Below are positions 16,693 to 27,298 of a DNA stretch of 64,000 nt, piece by piece. The translations under genes and the position numbers were made by a program. The notes beneath the pieces were generated by a model. That model worked only from the letters and a program-made list of their open reading frames with translations, ran no database searches and was not told where the DNA came from. Within the stretch, counting starts at the first letter, position 1, and each line of letters starts with the position of its first letter. Source of the DNA: Methanosarcina horonobensis HB-1 = JCM 15518 (GTDB taxonomy: Archaea > Halobacteriota > Methanosarcinia > Methanosarcinales > Methanosarcinaceae); the NCBI RefSeq assembly GCF_000970285.1, contig NZ_CP009516.1, positions 620,001-684,000 on the forward strand. The letters are read 5' to 3'.

Positions 16693-18828
16693 TTATCTTA
16701 TTCTTGAACCCGGCTTAATCTCTTTATCAGGCATCAGGGCTGCTACAATTGCTCCTCCATCATCGGCTGCAAGCATCATGCCATTTGACTCAACTCCGCA
16801 GAGTTTGGCAGGCTTCATGTTGGCGAGAACGATTACGGGCTTTCCGACAAGCTCTTCGGGAGTGTAATACGAAGCCATGCCCGCAACGAGTTGCCTCGGC
16901 TTTTCCTCTCCTATGTCCACTTCAACCCTCAGGAGCTTTTTTGACTTCTTTACGGGTTCGGCAAAGACTACTTTTCCTACCCTGATGTCAAGTTTTGCAA
17001 AGTCCTCGCAATCGACCATTGGAAGCATTTCCATTTGCCCTTTCTCTTCTGGTTTTGCAGCCTTTACGGCCTTTTCGGCAGCTTTTGCCTCTTCAGAAGG
17101 TCCCATTCCTTCGGATTTTGAGGGCTCCTTTTCACTACCCTTTACTGCGTTTCTCTTTGCGTTTGCAGCTTTTACACGCTGGTTTGCAATTTCTTCCATC
17201 TCTCCTATCCTGTCATCTTCGAGCTTGGTAAAGAGGATTTCAGGTTTTGCAAGTTTTATGCCTACCTTCAGGGGCACAAGAGCTTCGTCATAGTGCGCGG
17301 CGTGTATATCGCTCTCCTGTCCGAGTTCTTTCCAGGCTTCTTCCATGGTTTGCGGGAGCACGGGTTCAAATATCAGGCTCAGGGCTTTTACCAGGTGCAG
17401 GCAATTATAGACTACCTGTCCGCATGCGGTTCTGTCTTCTTTTATCAGTTTCCAGGGTTCGTGGGACTGGAAGTAAGTATTTCCGAAAGAGGCAAGGGTC
17501 ATTGCAGAGTCAACGGCTTTCTTGAACTCGTACTCAGCCATTGCAGCTTTAACCTCTCCTAAAGCCTTTTCTATCTCTTTCTTGACTTCTGGCTCGAGCT
17601 CTCCTTCGGGTACATCTCCGTAATTCTTGAAAGCAAAAAGCATGGTTCTATACATGAAGTTTCCGAGCACTGCCACCAGTTCGGCATTGATCTTTTCCTG
17701 AAGCACGCGCCAGGAGAAGTTCAGTTCTTTGGTGTGTGAGGTATAGCTTGCAAGGTAGTACCTGAGAAGGTCGGGATGGAATCCGTGGTCAAGATAGTCT
17801 TCTCCTACCCAGACGACATAACCTCTGGTTTTGGAGAATTTCCTGTCTTCTATTTTGACCATTCCTGAGGCTACAACGGCTGTAGGTACGGAATAATCTG
17901 CACCTTTAAGCATGGCAGGCCAGAAAATGCAGTGGTGGTAGGTAATGTCTCCTCCTATGAAGTGGACTATTTCCCCGTCCTCTTTCCAGAACTTTTCCCA
18001 GGAATTTCCTGCCTGTGCAGCCCATTCCTCGGTAAAAGCAATGTATCCTATCGGGGCGTCCACCCATACATAAACCACAAGTTCGTCATGTCCTGGGAAT
18101 TTAACTCCCCATTCCAGGTTCCGTGTAATGCACCAGTCCGTAAGCCCCTGCTTTACCCAGCCAAGTGCATAGTTAATAGCATTGATGGTTCCTCCAAGGT
18201 CGTTTGAGAGATAATCCCTCAGGTAGTCACTGAATTCGGAAAGTTTGAAAAAGAAGTGCTCCTGCTGGCGGTACTCTGCAGGTCCTCCACAAATAGTACA
18301 TACGGGATTCTGAAGCTCTCCGGGCTCCAGATGTTTTCCGCAGCCCTGGTCGCATTCGTCACCTCTGGCAATTTCCTCGCAATAAGGGCAGACTCCTTCT
18401 ACATAGCGGTCAGGAAGGAAGCGGTTGCACGCCGGGCAGTAAGCGATCTCTATGACTTTTGGGTAAACATAGCCTTTTTCAATCAGCCTGTTTACGATGT
18501 CAAGGGTCCGGTTATGGTTTTCAGGGTCATCAGTTGTCCCGAAAGCATCAAAGTAAACTCCAAGCTGTTTGAAAGTTTCTTCAAAGTGTTTGTGATAAAT
18601 CTCTACGAGCTCTTTAGGTGTGATCCCGAGCTCTTCAGCGTTTACGACAATAGGGGTTCCATGGGTATCCGAGCCGCAAACAAAGGTTACCTCCCTTCCT
18701 TCCTTTTTCAGGGAGCGAGCAAAAATATCAGCAGGCACATAGGTCCGAAGATGCCCGATATGTGCCTTGCCGTTGGCATAGGGCAGGCCACATGTGACAA
18801 GTACGGGTTTACTGGATGAGTTTGACAT
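16693..18828 (-). CDS. metG: Methionyl-tRNA synthetase
   Basis: Charges tRNA-Met. The 711-residue protein has HIGH at 23-26, a zinc-binding insertion with four CxxC-like knuckles at about 140-190, and KFSKT at 330-334 as the KMSKS loop. After a basic, lysine/alanine-rich linker at about 560-605 there is a C-terminal EMAP-II-like OB domain ([13 protein letters not shown]) that adds tRNA affinity and dimerises many bacterial and archaeal enzymes. The ATG at 18828 is taken because GGAGATAAGA stands in front of it; an ATG four codons up lacks a site. Single gene, divergent from the peptidase gene at 19098. Confidence 0.97.
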   Translation of the reverse strand: MSNSSSKPVLVTCGLPYANGKAHIGHLRTYVPADIFARSLKKEGREVTFVCGSDTHGTPIVVNAEELGITPKELVEIYHKHFEETFKQLGVYFDAFGTTDDPENHNRTLDIVNRLIEKGYVYPKVIEIAYCPACNRFLPDRYVEGVCPYCEEIARGDECDQGCGKHLEPGELQNPVCTICGGPAEYRQQEHFFFKLSEFSDYLRDYLSNDLGGTINAINYALGWVKQGLTDWCITRNLEWGVKFPGHDELVVYVWVDAPIGYIAFTEEWAAQAGNSWEKFWKEDGEIVHFIGGDITYHHCIFWPAMLKGADYSVPTAVVASGMVKIEDRKFSKTRGYVVWVGEDYLDHGFHPDLLRYYLASYTSHTKELNFSWRVLQEKINAELVAVLGNFMYRTMLFAFKNYGDVPEGELEPEVKKEIEKALGEVKAAMAEYEFKKAVDSAMTLASFGNTYFQSHEPWKLIKEDRTACGQVVYNCLHLVKALSLIFEPVLPQTMEEAWKELGQESDIHAAHYDEALVPLKVGIKLAKPEILFTKLEDDRIGEMEEIANQRVKAANAKRNAVKGSEKEPSKSEGMGPSEEAKAAEKAVKAAKPEEKGQMEMLPMVDCEDFAKLDIRVGKVVFAEPVKKSKKLLRVEVDIGEEKPRQLVAGMASYYTPEELVGKPVIVLANMKPAKLCGVESNGMMLAADDGGAIVAALMPDKEIKPGSRIR

Positions 18829-19097
18829 TCTTATCTCCATATATTTTTATAGGTGTATCTCTTCTGGATGATTGCAATTCTGAAATATATTTCGCTTATT
18901 GTATTTACAAGGTAACTTATTTGAGGGATAGTTGATAATCATATATAAAGAGGGGTGAAATGCAGAGAAACATATAATAGTTACTCTGGCAATTTAGACC
19001 TATTGAATTAATTTTTTTATCTGCGGGCTTTTGAAAAATATACTTCTGGCAGTTCCTCTCAGGAAATTTGCCTGCCCCTTAACTGGAGTTTTCAGCA

Positions 19098-20390
19098 GTG
19101 AAAAAGTACAGACCGGGGAAATTAGAGAAAAAATCCAAAAAATACGGTCCTGTAAATATGAATGATGAAAATGTAAATTCGGAAAACATTGATTCAAAAA
19201 GCACGGATTCTGAAAAGACTTTCGAAGACGACATTTCAAAAAACAGTACTTACAATAGAAAAGGAACCATTACATCTGATGGAGACATTTTGGAGAGTAA
19301 AATCAAAAATAATTCATCAGATTCCTATTCTGCTCCTGAAAGACAGGTGACAGCAAAAATGGATGTTCAGGGATCTTCTATCCAAAACCCTACTATGAAA
19401 AATATCGAAAATGAGAGTTTAAGTATGAATTCGGGCTCTTCTCCTTCTGTACCTAAAAAGAAACGCAGCGGTACATCCTATATCGTGGTATTGCTGGCTC
19501 TTATTACTGTTATTGTGGTCAGTATAGCTGCTATTTTTTATGGGCTCGGTTTCGGAGGAAATCTGGGAAGTTCTGAGAAAATAGCGGTAATTTATGTGCA
19601 GGGCACCATGCTCACTGGAAATGTTCCTGCAGGTCTCGGCTATGCAACTTCGGAAGAAATTTCTGAGAAAATTCGCTCTGCTGTAGCGGATAAAAACGTC
19701 AAGGCAATCGTACTCAGGATAAATAGTGGGGGTGGATCTCCCGCAGCCGCTCAGGAAATAACAGCAGAGATCGAGAAAGCCCAGGAACAGGGTGTTCCTG
19801 TTATTGTTTCTATGGGAGATCTTGGAGCCAGTGCTGCATACTATATCTCTACACCAGCAGATTACATCTTTGTAAATCCCTCTACAAATACGGGATCCAT
19901 TGGAGTTATCTGGACCTTTGAGAACATGTCTGGTTATTACCAGAATGAAGGTGTGGATCATTACGTTTCGAAATCCGGCGAGTTCAAAGACATGGGGAGT
20001 ACGTGGAGAGGGCTTACGGATGAAGAGAAAGAATATGCTGATACAGTTGTAATGGAGAGTTATGAAGACTTTATAACTCAGGTTGCAGAAGGGCGGAACA
20101 TGAGCCGGAGTGAGGTAAAAGAACTTGCTGACGGCCGTATCTATAGCGGGTCCAGAGCAAAAGAACTTGGGCTTGTGGACGACTTTGGAAATCTCTATGA
20201 TGCAATTGATAAGGCTGCGGAACTGGGAGGTGTCCAGGGGGAGCCAAAAGTTGTGTATATGAACAGGGTAAGCCTCTCAAGTTTACTTCTGGGTTCGGAA
20301 TCCAATGATTCCAGCGAGGAGGCAAGTCAATTAGTCAGTTACTTTGAGGAAAGTCCTTATGGGAAAATCCTTGCCTGCTGGGGCAATTAA
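19098..20390 (+). CDS. sppA: Signal peptide peptidase SppA-like, S49 family
   Basis: A 430-residue membrane serine peptidase with a Ser-Lys dyad, presumed to degrade cleaved signal peptides. Residues 1-115 are a polar, Asn/Ser/Lys-rich cytoplasmic region unusual in length for the family. One transmembrane helix lies at about 128-152 (IVVLLALITVIVVSIAAIF). The S49 domain follows, with nucleophile Ser245 in GDLGASAAYY and Lys297 in KSGEFKDMGS, 52 residues apart as in B. subtilis SppA. GTG at 19098 is chosen for GGAG upstream; ATG 19158 is an alternative. Confidence 0.88.
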   Translation: MKKYRPGKLEKKSKKYGPVNMNDENVNSENIDSKSTDSEKTFEDDISKNSTYNRKGTITSDGDILESKIKNNSSDSYSAPERQVTAKMDVQGSSIQNPTMKNIENESLSMNSGSSPSVPKKKRSGTSYIVVLLALITVIVVSIAAIFYGLGFGGNLGSSEKIAVIYVQGTMLTGNVPAGLGYATSEEISEKIRSAVADKNVKAIVLRINSGGGSPAAAQEITAEIEKAQEQGVPVIVSMGDLGASAAYYISTPADYIFVNPSTNTGSIGVIWTFENMSGYYQNEGVDHYVSKSGEFKDMGSTWRGLTDEEKEYADTVVMESYEDFITQVAEGRNMSRSEVKELADGRIYSGSRAKELGLVDDFGNLYDAIDKAAELGGVQGEPKVVYMNRVSLSSLLLGSESNDSSEEASQLVSYFEESPYGKILACWGN

Positions 20391-20491
20391 TGGATTCCCT
20401 TACTTTCCTTTTTTTCCATTACTTATTTCTTCAGTTTTCTGTCTCTTATACAGGCTTACAGCCTAAAAATAGCAAAATATATATTAGCTAA

Positions 20492-21778
<1,287 letters not shown>

Positions 21779-22317
21779 ACTTGCGAATCATTTCAAAAAT
21801 CTCTCGCACAGCTGGTAGAACTATATTCCATAATTGATGGGACCGTTGAACTGAAGATATATAGGACTTACCCATTTGAACTGAAAAATGGCAAATAATA
21901 TTTTATGTACTCGATCTTCTATGTCGAGTACATCTGTCCTATGTGAAAATGTATTATCTTTAAGGCCAATCTGTACTTAATTTCTGAAAAATTATGGTCG
22001 ACTTCTTTGTTACTGAAAGATGCGAAAGCGCGGGTATTTTTCTTCCCTGCATCTTCGTTTCAGTAAGCTCCCTTCCTCGATAATACAACATAGATTCTAT
22101 TTATCTTTTGAAAATTGAACAAAAATTACCTAAAAATCAGGCTGTTTTTTTGAAATGTTAGAAAAGTTATCTGAAAAATAGTTATGTTCAATAGTTTCAG
22201 TTTTAACTTTTGTGCGGAGAGTATTTCTAACTCTCCGGCACATAAACGTTTTTGGCTTATTGGTTATACTTATTCACTGGTCCTGTAATAATATCTGATC
22301 GCAGATATTATACGACT
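21779..22317. other. Gap with stem-loops, no gene seen
   Basis: Three hairpins can be drawn: TACTCGA/TCGAGTA near 21906-21930; an imperfect pair from TTACTGAAA and AGATGC at about 22010-22065; and TGTGC-GGAGAG with CTCTCCGGCACA at about 22212-22244, the last being a plausible terminator for the convergent gene pair. No coding frame was convincing. Confidence 0.4.
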
Positions 22318-22881
22318 TCACCATTCATCTTCTTCATCATCCCACTCTTCATCGTCGTCCCATTCATTTACTTCGTCAAAGTTCCCTTCTTCATTATCCC
22401 ACTCTTCATCATCCCACTCTTCATCATCGTCCCATTCTTCATCAAAGTTCCATTCATTTACTTCGTTAAAATCCCACTCTTCATCATCGTCCCATTCATT
22501 TACTTCGTCAAAGTCCCACTCTTCATCATCGTCCCATTCATTTACTTCGTCAAAGTCCCACTCTTCATCATCGTCCCATTCATTTACTTCGTCAAAGTCC
22601 CACTCTTCATCATCCCCTTCTTCATCATCCCACTCTTGGTCATCGTCCCATTCATCATCATAGTCCCATTCATCATCATAGTCCCATTCATTGTAGTCCC
22701 ATTCATTGTAGTCCCATTCATCATAGTCCCATTCATCTTCTGAAATAAAATTCGTAGGATTTGCTGCAGGTTTTGTAATGTCATTATACGAAGCTGCTCC
22801 TACAGCAATTAAACTTGACATCATTATTACACTTAAAACACATATCAAAATTTTCATAACTGATTTTTCATTGAAATGCAT
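22318..22881 (-). CDS. Secreted Asp/Glu/Trp-repeat protein
   Basis: A 187-residue protein with a signal peptide (MKILICVLSVIMMSSLIAVG, cleavage likely after GAAS) and, from about residue 48 to the end, nothing but acidic and aromatic repeats. I count 21 Trp, each preceded by Glu (DEW, NEW, QEW or EEW). A 14-residue unit EEWDFDEVNEWDDD recurs. After Lys37 there is no Lys, Arg or His. GGAGG six bases before ATG 22881 fixes the start. The product would be a strongly negative, Trp-studded extracellular polymer; cation or polycation binding is my inference. No known domain; no partner gene adjacent. Confidence 0.75.
   Translation of the reverse strand: MHFNEKSVMKILICVLSVIMMSSLIAVGAASYNDITKPAANPTNFISEDEWDYDEWDYNEWDYNEWDYDDEWDYDDEWDDDQEWDDEEGDDEEWDFDEVNEWDDDEEWDFDEVNEWDDDEEWDFDEVNEWDDDEEWDFNEVNEWNFDEEWDDDEEWDDEEWDNEEGNFDEVNEWDDDEEWDDEEDEW
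22451..22618. repeat. 42-bp tandem repeat, four copies, inside the Asp/Glu/Trp gene
   Basis: Units start at 22451, 22493, 22535 and 22577, each close to CATTCATTTACTTCGTCAAA plus 22 more bases. The period is a multiple of three, so copy number can change without breaking the frame. Shorter, less regular trinucleotide-based repeats continue on both sides to 22342 and 22735. Confidence 0.85.
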
Positions 22882-23740
22882 TTTGTTCCTCCAAATATTC
22901 CTATTATTAATTGTCTGTTTTGATAATCTAATCTATGTTTGTCCCAAAATTCAAATAACTTCTACATTTGGATTCTGAATCTAACTTATTATATCTGATT
23001 TATCCATTTTATATGAGAAATTAAATCTTTAGATACAAAGATCAAATCTTTATATTTTTGTAATTTAATGGACAATAATGTCTTTTTTAATTCAAATATA
23101 ATAAATAATAATCAGATTGTAGATTAAAAACTAAAACTAAGGGATATTCTTGAATCATTGGTAGTATTATTTAAATCATGTCTTTTTGAAGAAAAATTAA
23201 AATTAACAAAAAAATACTTTACTTTTTTTACTAGACTTTAATATTAATTCTCTTTTTTCCTGTAGGATACCAAAATTCGATAATATCAAAACTGTAGAAT
23301 CTTACTAGAATAGAAATACTTTAACTATCAACGAAAGTGATAATACTCTTGATGGCTTTAAAATTCTAGAAACTTTAAAAAGATACGGTTTTATGAAGGT
23401 AGAAGAACTTAGATTTTATGTTAACATAAAATTTTAAAAATTGTTTTACTAGGCATATTTCTCTTGATTCTGTCCTCATCAAGGATACCTATTTCCCATG
23501 AATAATAGTTTAGGACTTACACGCTTAAGGTGCAAAGTCACAAACAATAGACATATCAAAAACAAATATCAAAAACAATAGACGCTGTAGTTAAATATAC
23601 ATTTTAGATATTTACAGGTTTAACGCGATTGATTTCTCGTCTCAATCGCGTAAGCCGTGATATACAAAGTGACTCGAAAATCGCGCATGTAAGAACTAAG
23701 CAACCTCAGGCTTCTTAATTTTATTACTAATGGAGCGCAG
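22882..23740. other. AT-rich gap ahead of the IS element
   Basis: About 860 bases, very AT-rich, no gene accepted. It holds near-repeats of ATCAAAAACAA with CAATAGAC (23545-23582) and a perfect 10-bp hairpin ACGCGATTGA/TCAATCGCGT at 23623-23651 shortly before the left end of the insertion element. Confidence 0.4.
23623..23651. repeat. Perfect 10-bp hairpin
   Basis: ACGCGATTGA pairs with TCAATCGCGT over a 9-base loop. It lies about 100 bases outside the clear left-end hairpin of the IS200-type element; it could be an older end, a terminator or unrelated. Confidence 0.5.
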
Positions 23741-24432
23741 AGGGTCACGAATACCCCGTCCTTCAGGTCGGGGATGAAGTGAACCCTCGCCTCTTCGTTT
23801 TTTCACTTTAATTATCTAAATCCTCACTTTTTTTGTAAAATAAGGTTTTTTTGGCACCATAACCAGAGGTGGTGCCAGCCACCTTTGGCTAGGATGTGAT
23901 ATAAGTTGGAATTACGCAGTTTTAGCCATGGCTATGGTCAGATTACTTACCACATCGTGTTGGTGCCTAAGTATCGATACAATATATTCTACAATAAGAG
24001 AATTAAAAAGGATTGCGAGTTGATTCTCAGTATAATTTGTGCTAAAAATGGCTACAAAATACATGCAATGGAAGTAGTAGATGATCATGTTCATTTGTTT
24101 CTTGAATTTCATCCAAGTAATTCTCTGTCAGAGGTAATTCAGTATTTGAAAGGAGGTAGTTCTTACAGCTTATTCAAGCTTCATCCTGATCTTAAAAAAC
24201 GATATTGGGGTGGAAATCTATGGTCAAGTGGAAAGTTCTATCGATCCGTTGGAAACGTAACTGCTGATACAATTAAGCATTACATTAAAGAATCGCAAGG
24301 AAAACCGAGTGAAGAGTCTCGATTGCATAGGTTCATGAGATCCAAGCAAAGAAGACTTGATGATTTCTAATTACCAGAACAACCGGGCGGGCGGCCCGAA
24401 GCATACCCCATCCTTTAGGGTGGCCGCCCGCA
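23740..24432 (+). mobile_element. IS200-type element (IS200/IS605 family, tnpA only)
   Basis: Left end: a hairpin CCCCG/CGGGG around TCCTTCAGGT at 23754-23774, followed by ATGAAG, typical of subterminal imperfect palindromes of this family. Right end: CGGGCGGCC (24388-24396) pairs with GGCCGCCCG (24422-24430), enclosing a smaller ACCC/GGGT hairpin. Only tnpA lies between. Such elements move as single strands at the replication fork without target duplication, so the exact outer borders (here approximate) cannot be fixed without an empty site. Confidence 0.7.
23906..24370 (+). CDS. tnpA: IS200-type Y1 transposase TnpA
   Basis: A single-strand DNA transposase, 154 residues, complete. The HUH pair is His61 and His63 in DDHVHLFLEF, and the DNA-attacking tyrosine is Tyr126 in DTIKHYIKES. 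The family's GGSSYSLFK and WGGNLWSSGKFYRSVG are present. The start is TTG at 23906 with GTGAT upstream; no ATG is suitably placed. Nothing suggests inactivation. Confidence 0.92.
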   Translation: MELRSFSHGYGQITYHIVLVPKYRYNIFYNKRIKKDCELILSIICAKNGYKIHAMEVVDDHVHLFLEFHPSNSLSEVIQYLKGGSSYSLFKLHPDLKKRYWGGNLWSSGKFYRSVGNVTADTIKHYIKESQGKPSEESRLHRFMRSKQRRLDDF

Positions 24433-24466
24433 ATTTGATTTTTCCAGCGTTTGTTTTTTTACAGTC

Positions 24467-26443
24467 TTACTCGTGACTTCCTGCGTTTCTTCTACAAATT
24501 TTATCGAAGAGGATAATATTGTCAAGCATAAGAGAACTGCTCCAGCCAAGAGGAATTGCCCAGGCTGGTTTGCCTGTAGATTTATCTACCTGTTCAGGGA
24601 GGAGCCCTGTGCTTGTTGCTCCCGCAAGTGCCCATCTAAGGAATTTAATTCCTTCATCGGTCAATTTTTTCACTTCTTCGGCATATGGTCCTTCTTTTCC
24701 GTTGGGAAGATCTAGAACAAAAGCAAACATCACTTCTGAGAGCCAGAGAGTTGTTACTACCCAGGGATTTCCGTCAATGTACGTGTCATTTTCATAACGC
24801 TTGATTCCATAACCTGTGTTGATGGGAATCGAGAGCTTTTTCTGGATATTTTCTATCAGGAAAAGGATCATATCCCTTTCTACAGGATCTTTTGGAGAGA
24901 TCATTCCAAAGGGAATATAAGCACCCAGAACACTTGCATCAAGCGTTTTGTCAAGCTTTTCATGAATGATTCCTTTTGCAAAGTAACCTTCCTGAAGCCA
25001 GAAGCGGTCAATTGTAGCCTGTTTGATGAACTCAGCCCTTTTCTTCCAGCGCCTTGCCATTCCGGACTCACCGTTTTCTTCTGCAAGATGGGAGGCACCC
25101 ATAAGCCCTGCATATATAGAGGAATTGGTGTACGTGAAGATTCCGTAATAAGTCTCCCACAGATCCATACAACTTTCGTGCAAGCCGGATTTGGTCCGCT
25201 TCATCAGATACTCGGCAGCCCTGAGTACTGAGACCCATACTTCTTCCAGAAACTCGACTTTTTTAAGCCCTTCAAGAATCCTGTAGTACACATCCATGGC
25301 ATGAAGTGTGGACCCGGTCTCATCGATCTGCGTTGAATAGTCAAAATTCCCCCAGGAAGGGGCTATGTCTCCGTTGAGCCAGTACCTCTGAAACCAGGAA
25401 CCGTCAGGCAGCTGGGTCCGGATGCACCACTTAAAAAATCTGTCGCAATATTCGGGATATCCGGAATGCTTGAGGGCAAGCACCAGTTCCGAAGTATCTC
25501 TGTTCCAGCAAAATCCATACCCTCCGCATTTCTCGAAATTGGAGTCAAACTCCGGAGCAGCTACGAAAGATCCGTATTCACGGTCGTTCAGGAGGTAAAG
25601 CATGAGAAGAGCCCGGTTATAAGCATTGAACAGCTCCTGACGCAGATTATTGTATCCTTCGATTCCTGGCATTTTAAGTACATGTTTTTTCGACAGCCAC
25701 ATAACCCAGTATTCCCGTGTCTTCTCAAAGATCTGTTCCAGAGGCAGTTTGGACAACTCACGCATCCTTTTATACAGGAGGCTCCGGGAAGATGCGGCTC
25801 CTATAAAGATGACAAATTCGTTTGACTCGTCAGCCTCAAGCTCTAGATCCCAGCCTGCAGCGTTATTGATGTTTCCGATGTCTTCTTTATTCCGCTGAAG
25901 CTTTCCGTCTTCCATATCATATTTGGAGTTTGTCCACCAGATAGTGTCCATTGCCTTTCCGACCTGCCACTCAGTAAACTCCGGCAGGGCGTAGATCCCT
26001 ATATAATAATCCTGCCAGTACTGCGCAAGCAGGCGGGCCTCGGAATCGCAAAAACCCGAGTTTTTCTTGGAGGTTTCTCCGACATCGAAGTTTGAGTAGT
26101 AGAAAAACTTCCCGGAAATCTTCTGCTGGGACTGAACTTTAAATCTGCGAATAAGGACAGGGACATCAGGATGCACAAGGTCAAGAATAGAGATCCTTAT
26201 CCCGGAATCATGGTAAAGTTTCGTGGATACGATATTGGTGTCCTCTATATAGTTCTGAATTGAGTGCCACTCATTGTCGTTTGTCCAGAGAAGTCTTTCT
26301 CCTGTATGGATGCAGGCAAGGGATTCTTCTACATGCTGGGCATGGTCTCTGCGGGGATAAAATAAGCCTAAAATTTCTCCTTTTCTCCCCATTGTCACAA
26401 GCAGCTCGTCATTCCCCAGAACGACGTTAGGTTGTTTGATCAC
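24467..26443 (-). CDS. Glucoamylase-type glycoside hydrolase, GH15
   Basis: A 658-residue intracellular enzyme expected to release glucose from ends of alpha-glucans. The N-terminal beta-sandwich (1-260) precedes an (alpha/alpha)6 barrel. The catalytic acid is the Glu of TQIDETGSTLHAMDVY and the base the Glu of TGLLPEQVDKSTG; GFCWNRDTSELVLAL is the usual substrate-pocket motif. There is no signal peptide. It starts with GTG at 26443, overlapping the stop of the V4R gene by four bases, so the pair is translationally coupled. Last gene of the amylolytic operon from 29628, which suggests breakdown of the cell's own glycogen. Confidence 0.92.
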   Translation of the reverse strand: MIKQPNVVLGNDELLVTMGRKGEILGLFYPRRDHAQHVEESLACIHTGERLLWTNDNEWHSIQNYIEDTNIVSTKLYHDSGIRISILDLVHPDVPVLIRRFKVQSQQKISGKFFYYSNFDVGETSKKNSGFCDSEARLLAQYWQDYYIGIYALPEFTEWQVGKAMDTIWWTNSKYDMEDGKLQRNKEDIGNINNAAGWDLELEADESNEFVIFIGAASSRSLLYKRMRELSKLPLEQIFEKTREYWVMWLSKKHVLKMPGIEGYNNLRQELFNAYNRALLMLYLLNDREYGSFVAAPEFDSNFEKCGGYGFCWNRDTSELVLALKHSGYPEYCDRFFKWCIRTQLPDGSWFQRYWLNGDIAPSWGNFDYSTQIDETGSTLHAMDVYYRILEGLKKVEFLEEVWVSVLRAAEYLMKRTKSGLHESCMDLWETYYGIFTYTNSSIYAGLMGASHLAEENGESGMARRWKKRAEFIKQATIDRFWLQEGYFAKGIIHEKLDKTLDASVLGAYIPFGMISPKDPVERDMILFLIENIQKKLSIPINTGYGIKRYENDTYIDGNPWVVTTLWLSEVMFAFVLDLPNGKEGPYAEEVKKLTDEGIKFLRWALAGATSTGLLPEQVDKSTGKPAWAIPLGWSSSLMLDNIILFDKICRRNAGSHE

Positions 26444-27246
26444 TTAATCTCCCCTCTGAGCTGATGTTCCTGGTTAGTGTTGGTGGGAGCCAGTGAGATT
26501 ATGTGTTCGCAGACACTTTTCCCAGTGGCTTTACAGCTGACTTCCCTTACACTTATGTTCTTCCCGAAATATTCGGTCAGGTAACCCGCAAAATAGCCGC
26601 TCATGAAGGCACAGACCGGCTGGTCCGAACCCCCGTAAACATCGGCTATAAACGAGTCTTTTACAACGATTTTCCCTTCATATGTTTCGGGATCGCAGTC
26701 AATTTCCAGGATTCCCCAGCCCACAGCTCTATAGAGTTCTGCAAGCATGCTTGCGAAGTTGCTGTCATTAATAGGCATAATACTCTTGAAATATTTTGCG
26801 GCATGGCTCCCTCCACGCAGTCCGGACAGGGTAAGAAGCCCTTCCGCATGCGGCACACTCTGGTTAAGGGTCTTGATAATGTCAACAATTGTGAGTGCTC
26901 TTGCCATAACTCCTCTTACTCCTATTACGTTCAGGGGGAAGTCAACGGAGTAAATCATGCCGAATTCCGAGATTCCGTGTTCCACTGTGCTTACAACTTC
27001 CAGTCCTTCGATTTTTCGGGCAAGATCCTCAATATCTACATCTTTCTTAAGTTCCGTAAATATTGAGTATTCTCCTTTGTCATGTGTGATATTGTCAATG
27101 TGCCCGAACTTAATGAACGCGTTTTCTTTTTCAAGAAAATCAGTTATTAAGGATAAAGAACCAGGCTCTTTCGAATAAGTAATCTTGAACCATACAATTC
27201 GCGAATCTTCATTGAATCCTGCAAACATGCATAAGTCCCTGACCAT
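26440..27246 (-). CDS. ACT-like plus V4R domain sensor protein
   Basis: A 268-residue protein. Residues 1-85 look like an ACT domain (FKITYSKEPGSLSLITDFL). A middle region (about 86-195) contains GVMARALTIVDIIK. Residues 195-255 are a V4R domain (ADVYGGSDQPVCAFMSGYFA then TGKSVCEHIIS), a small-molecule-binding fold found in 4-vinyl reductases and regulators. No DNA-binding motif is visible, so it may sense a ligand and act on a partner protein. The ATG at 27246 follows GGAG at ten bases. It lies between GH57 and GH15 genes, linking it to glycogen use. Confidence 0.75.
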   Translation of the reverse strand: MVRDLCMFAGFNEDSRIVWFKITYSKEPGSLSLITDFLEKENAFIKFGHIDNITHDKGEYSIFTELKKDVDIEDLARKIEGLEVVSTVEHGISEFGMIYSVDFPLNVIGVRGVMARALTIVDIIKTLNQSVPHAEGLLTLSGLRGGSHAAKYFKSIMPINDSNFASMLAELYRAVGWGILEIDCDPETYEGKIVVKDSFIADVYGGSDQPVCAFMSGYFAGYLTEYFGKNISVREVSCKATGKSVCEHIISLAPTNTNQEHQLRGEIK

Positions 27247-27298
27247 ACGACTCAAACTCCTACCGATCTGTGCGCATATTCTGTACGTATATATTTTC

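Noticed and set aside
22342-22735. Possible CRISPR array
   Set aside because: Repeats are directly tandem, in frame and without unique spacers; no cas genes nearby apart from a distant solitary Cas4-like gene.
22252-22743. 163-codon plus-strand frame of Phe/Ile/Val/Pro repeats
   Set aside because: It is the antisense reading of the Asp/Glu/Trp repeats; the minus-strand protein has a signal peptide and GGAGG, this frame has neither.
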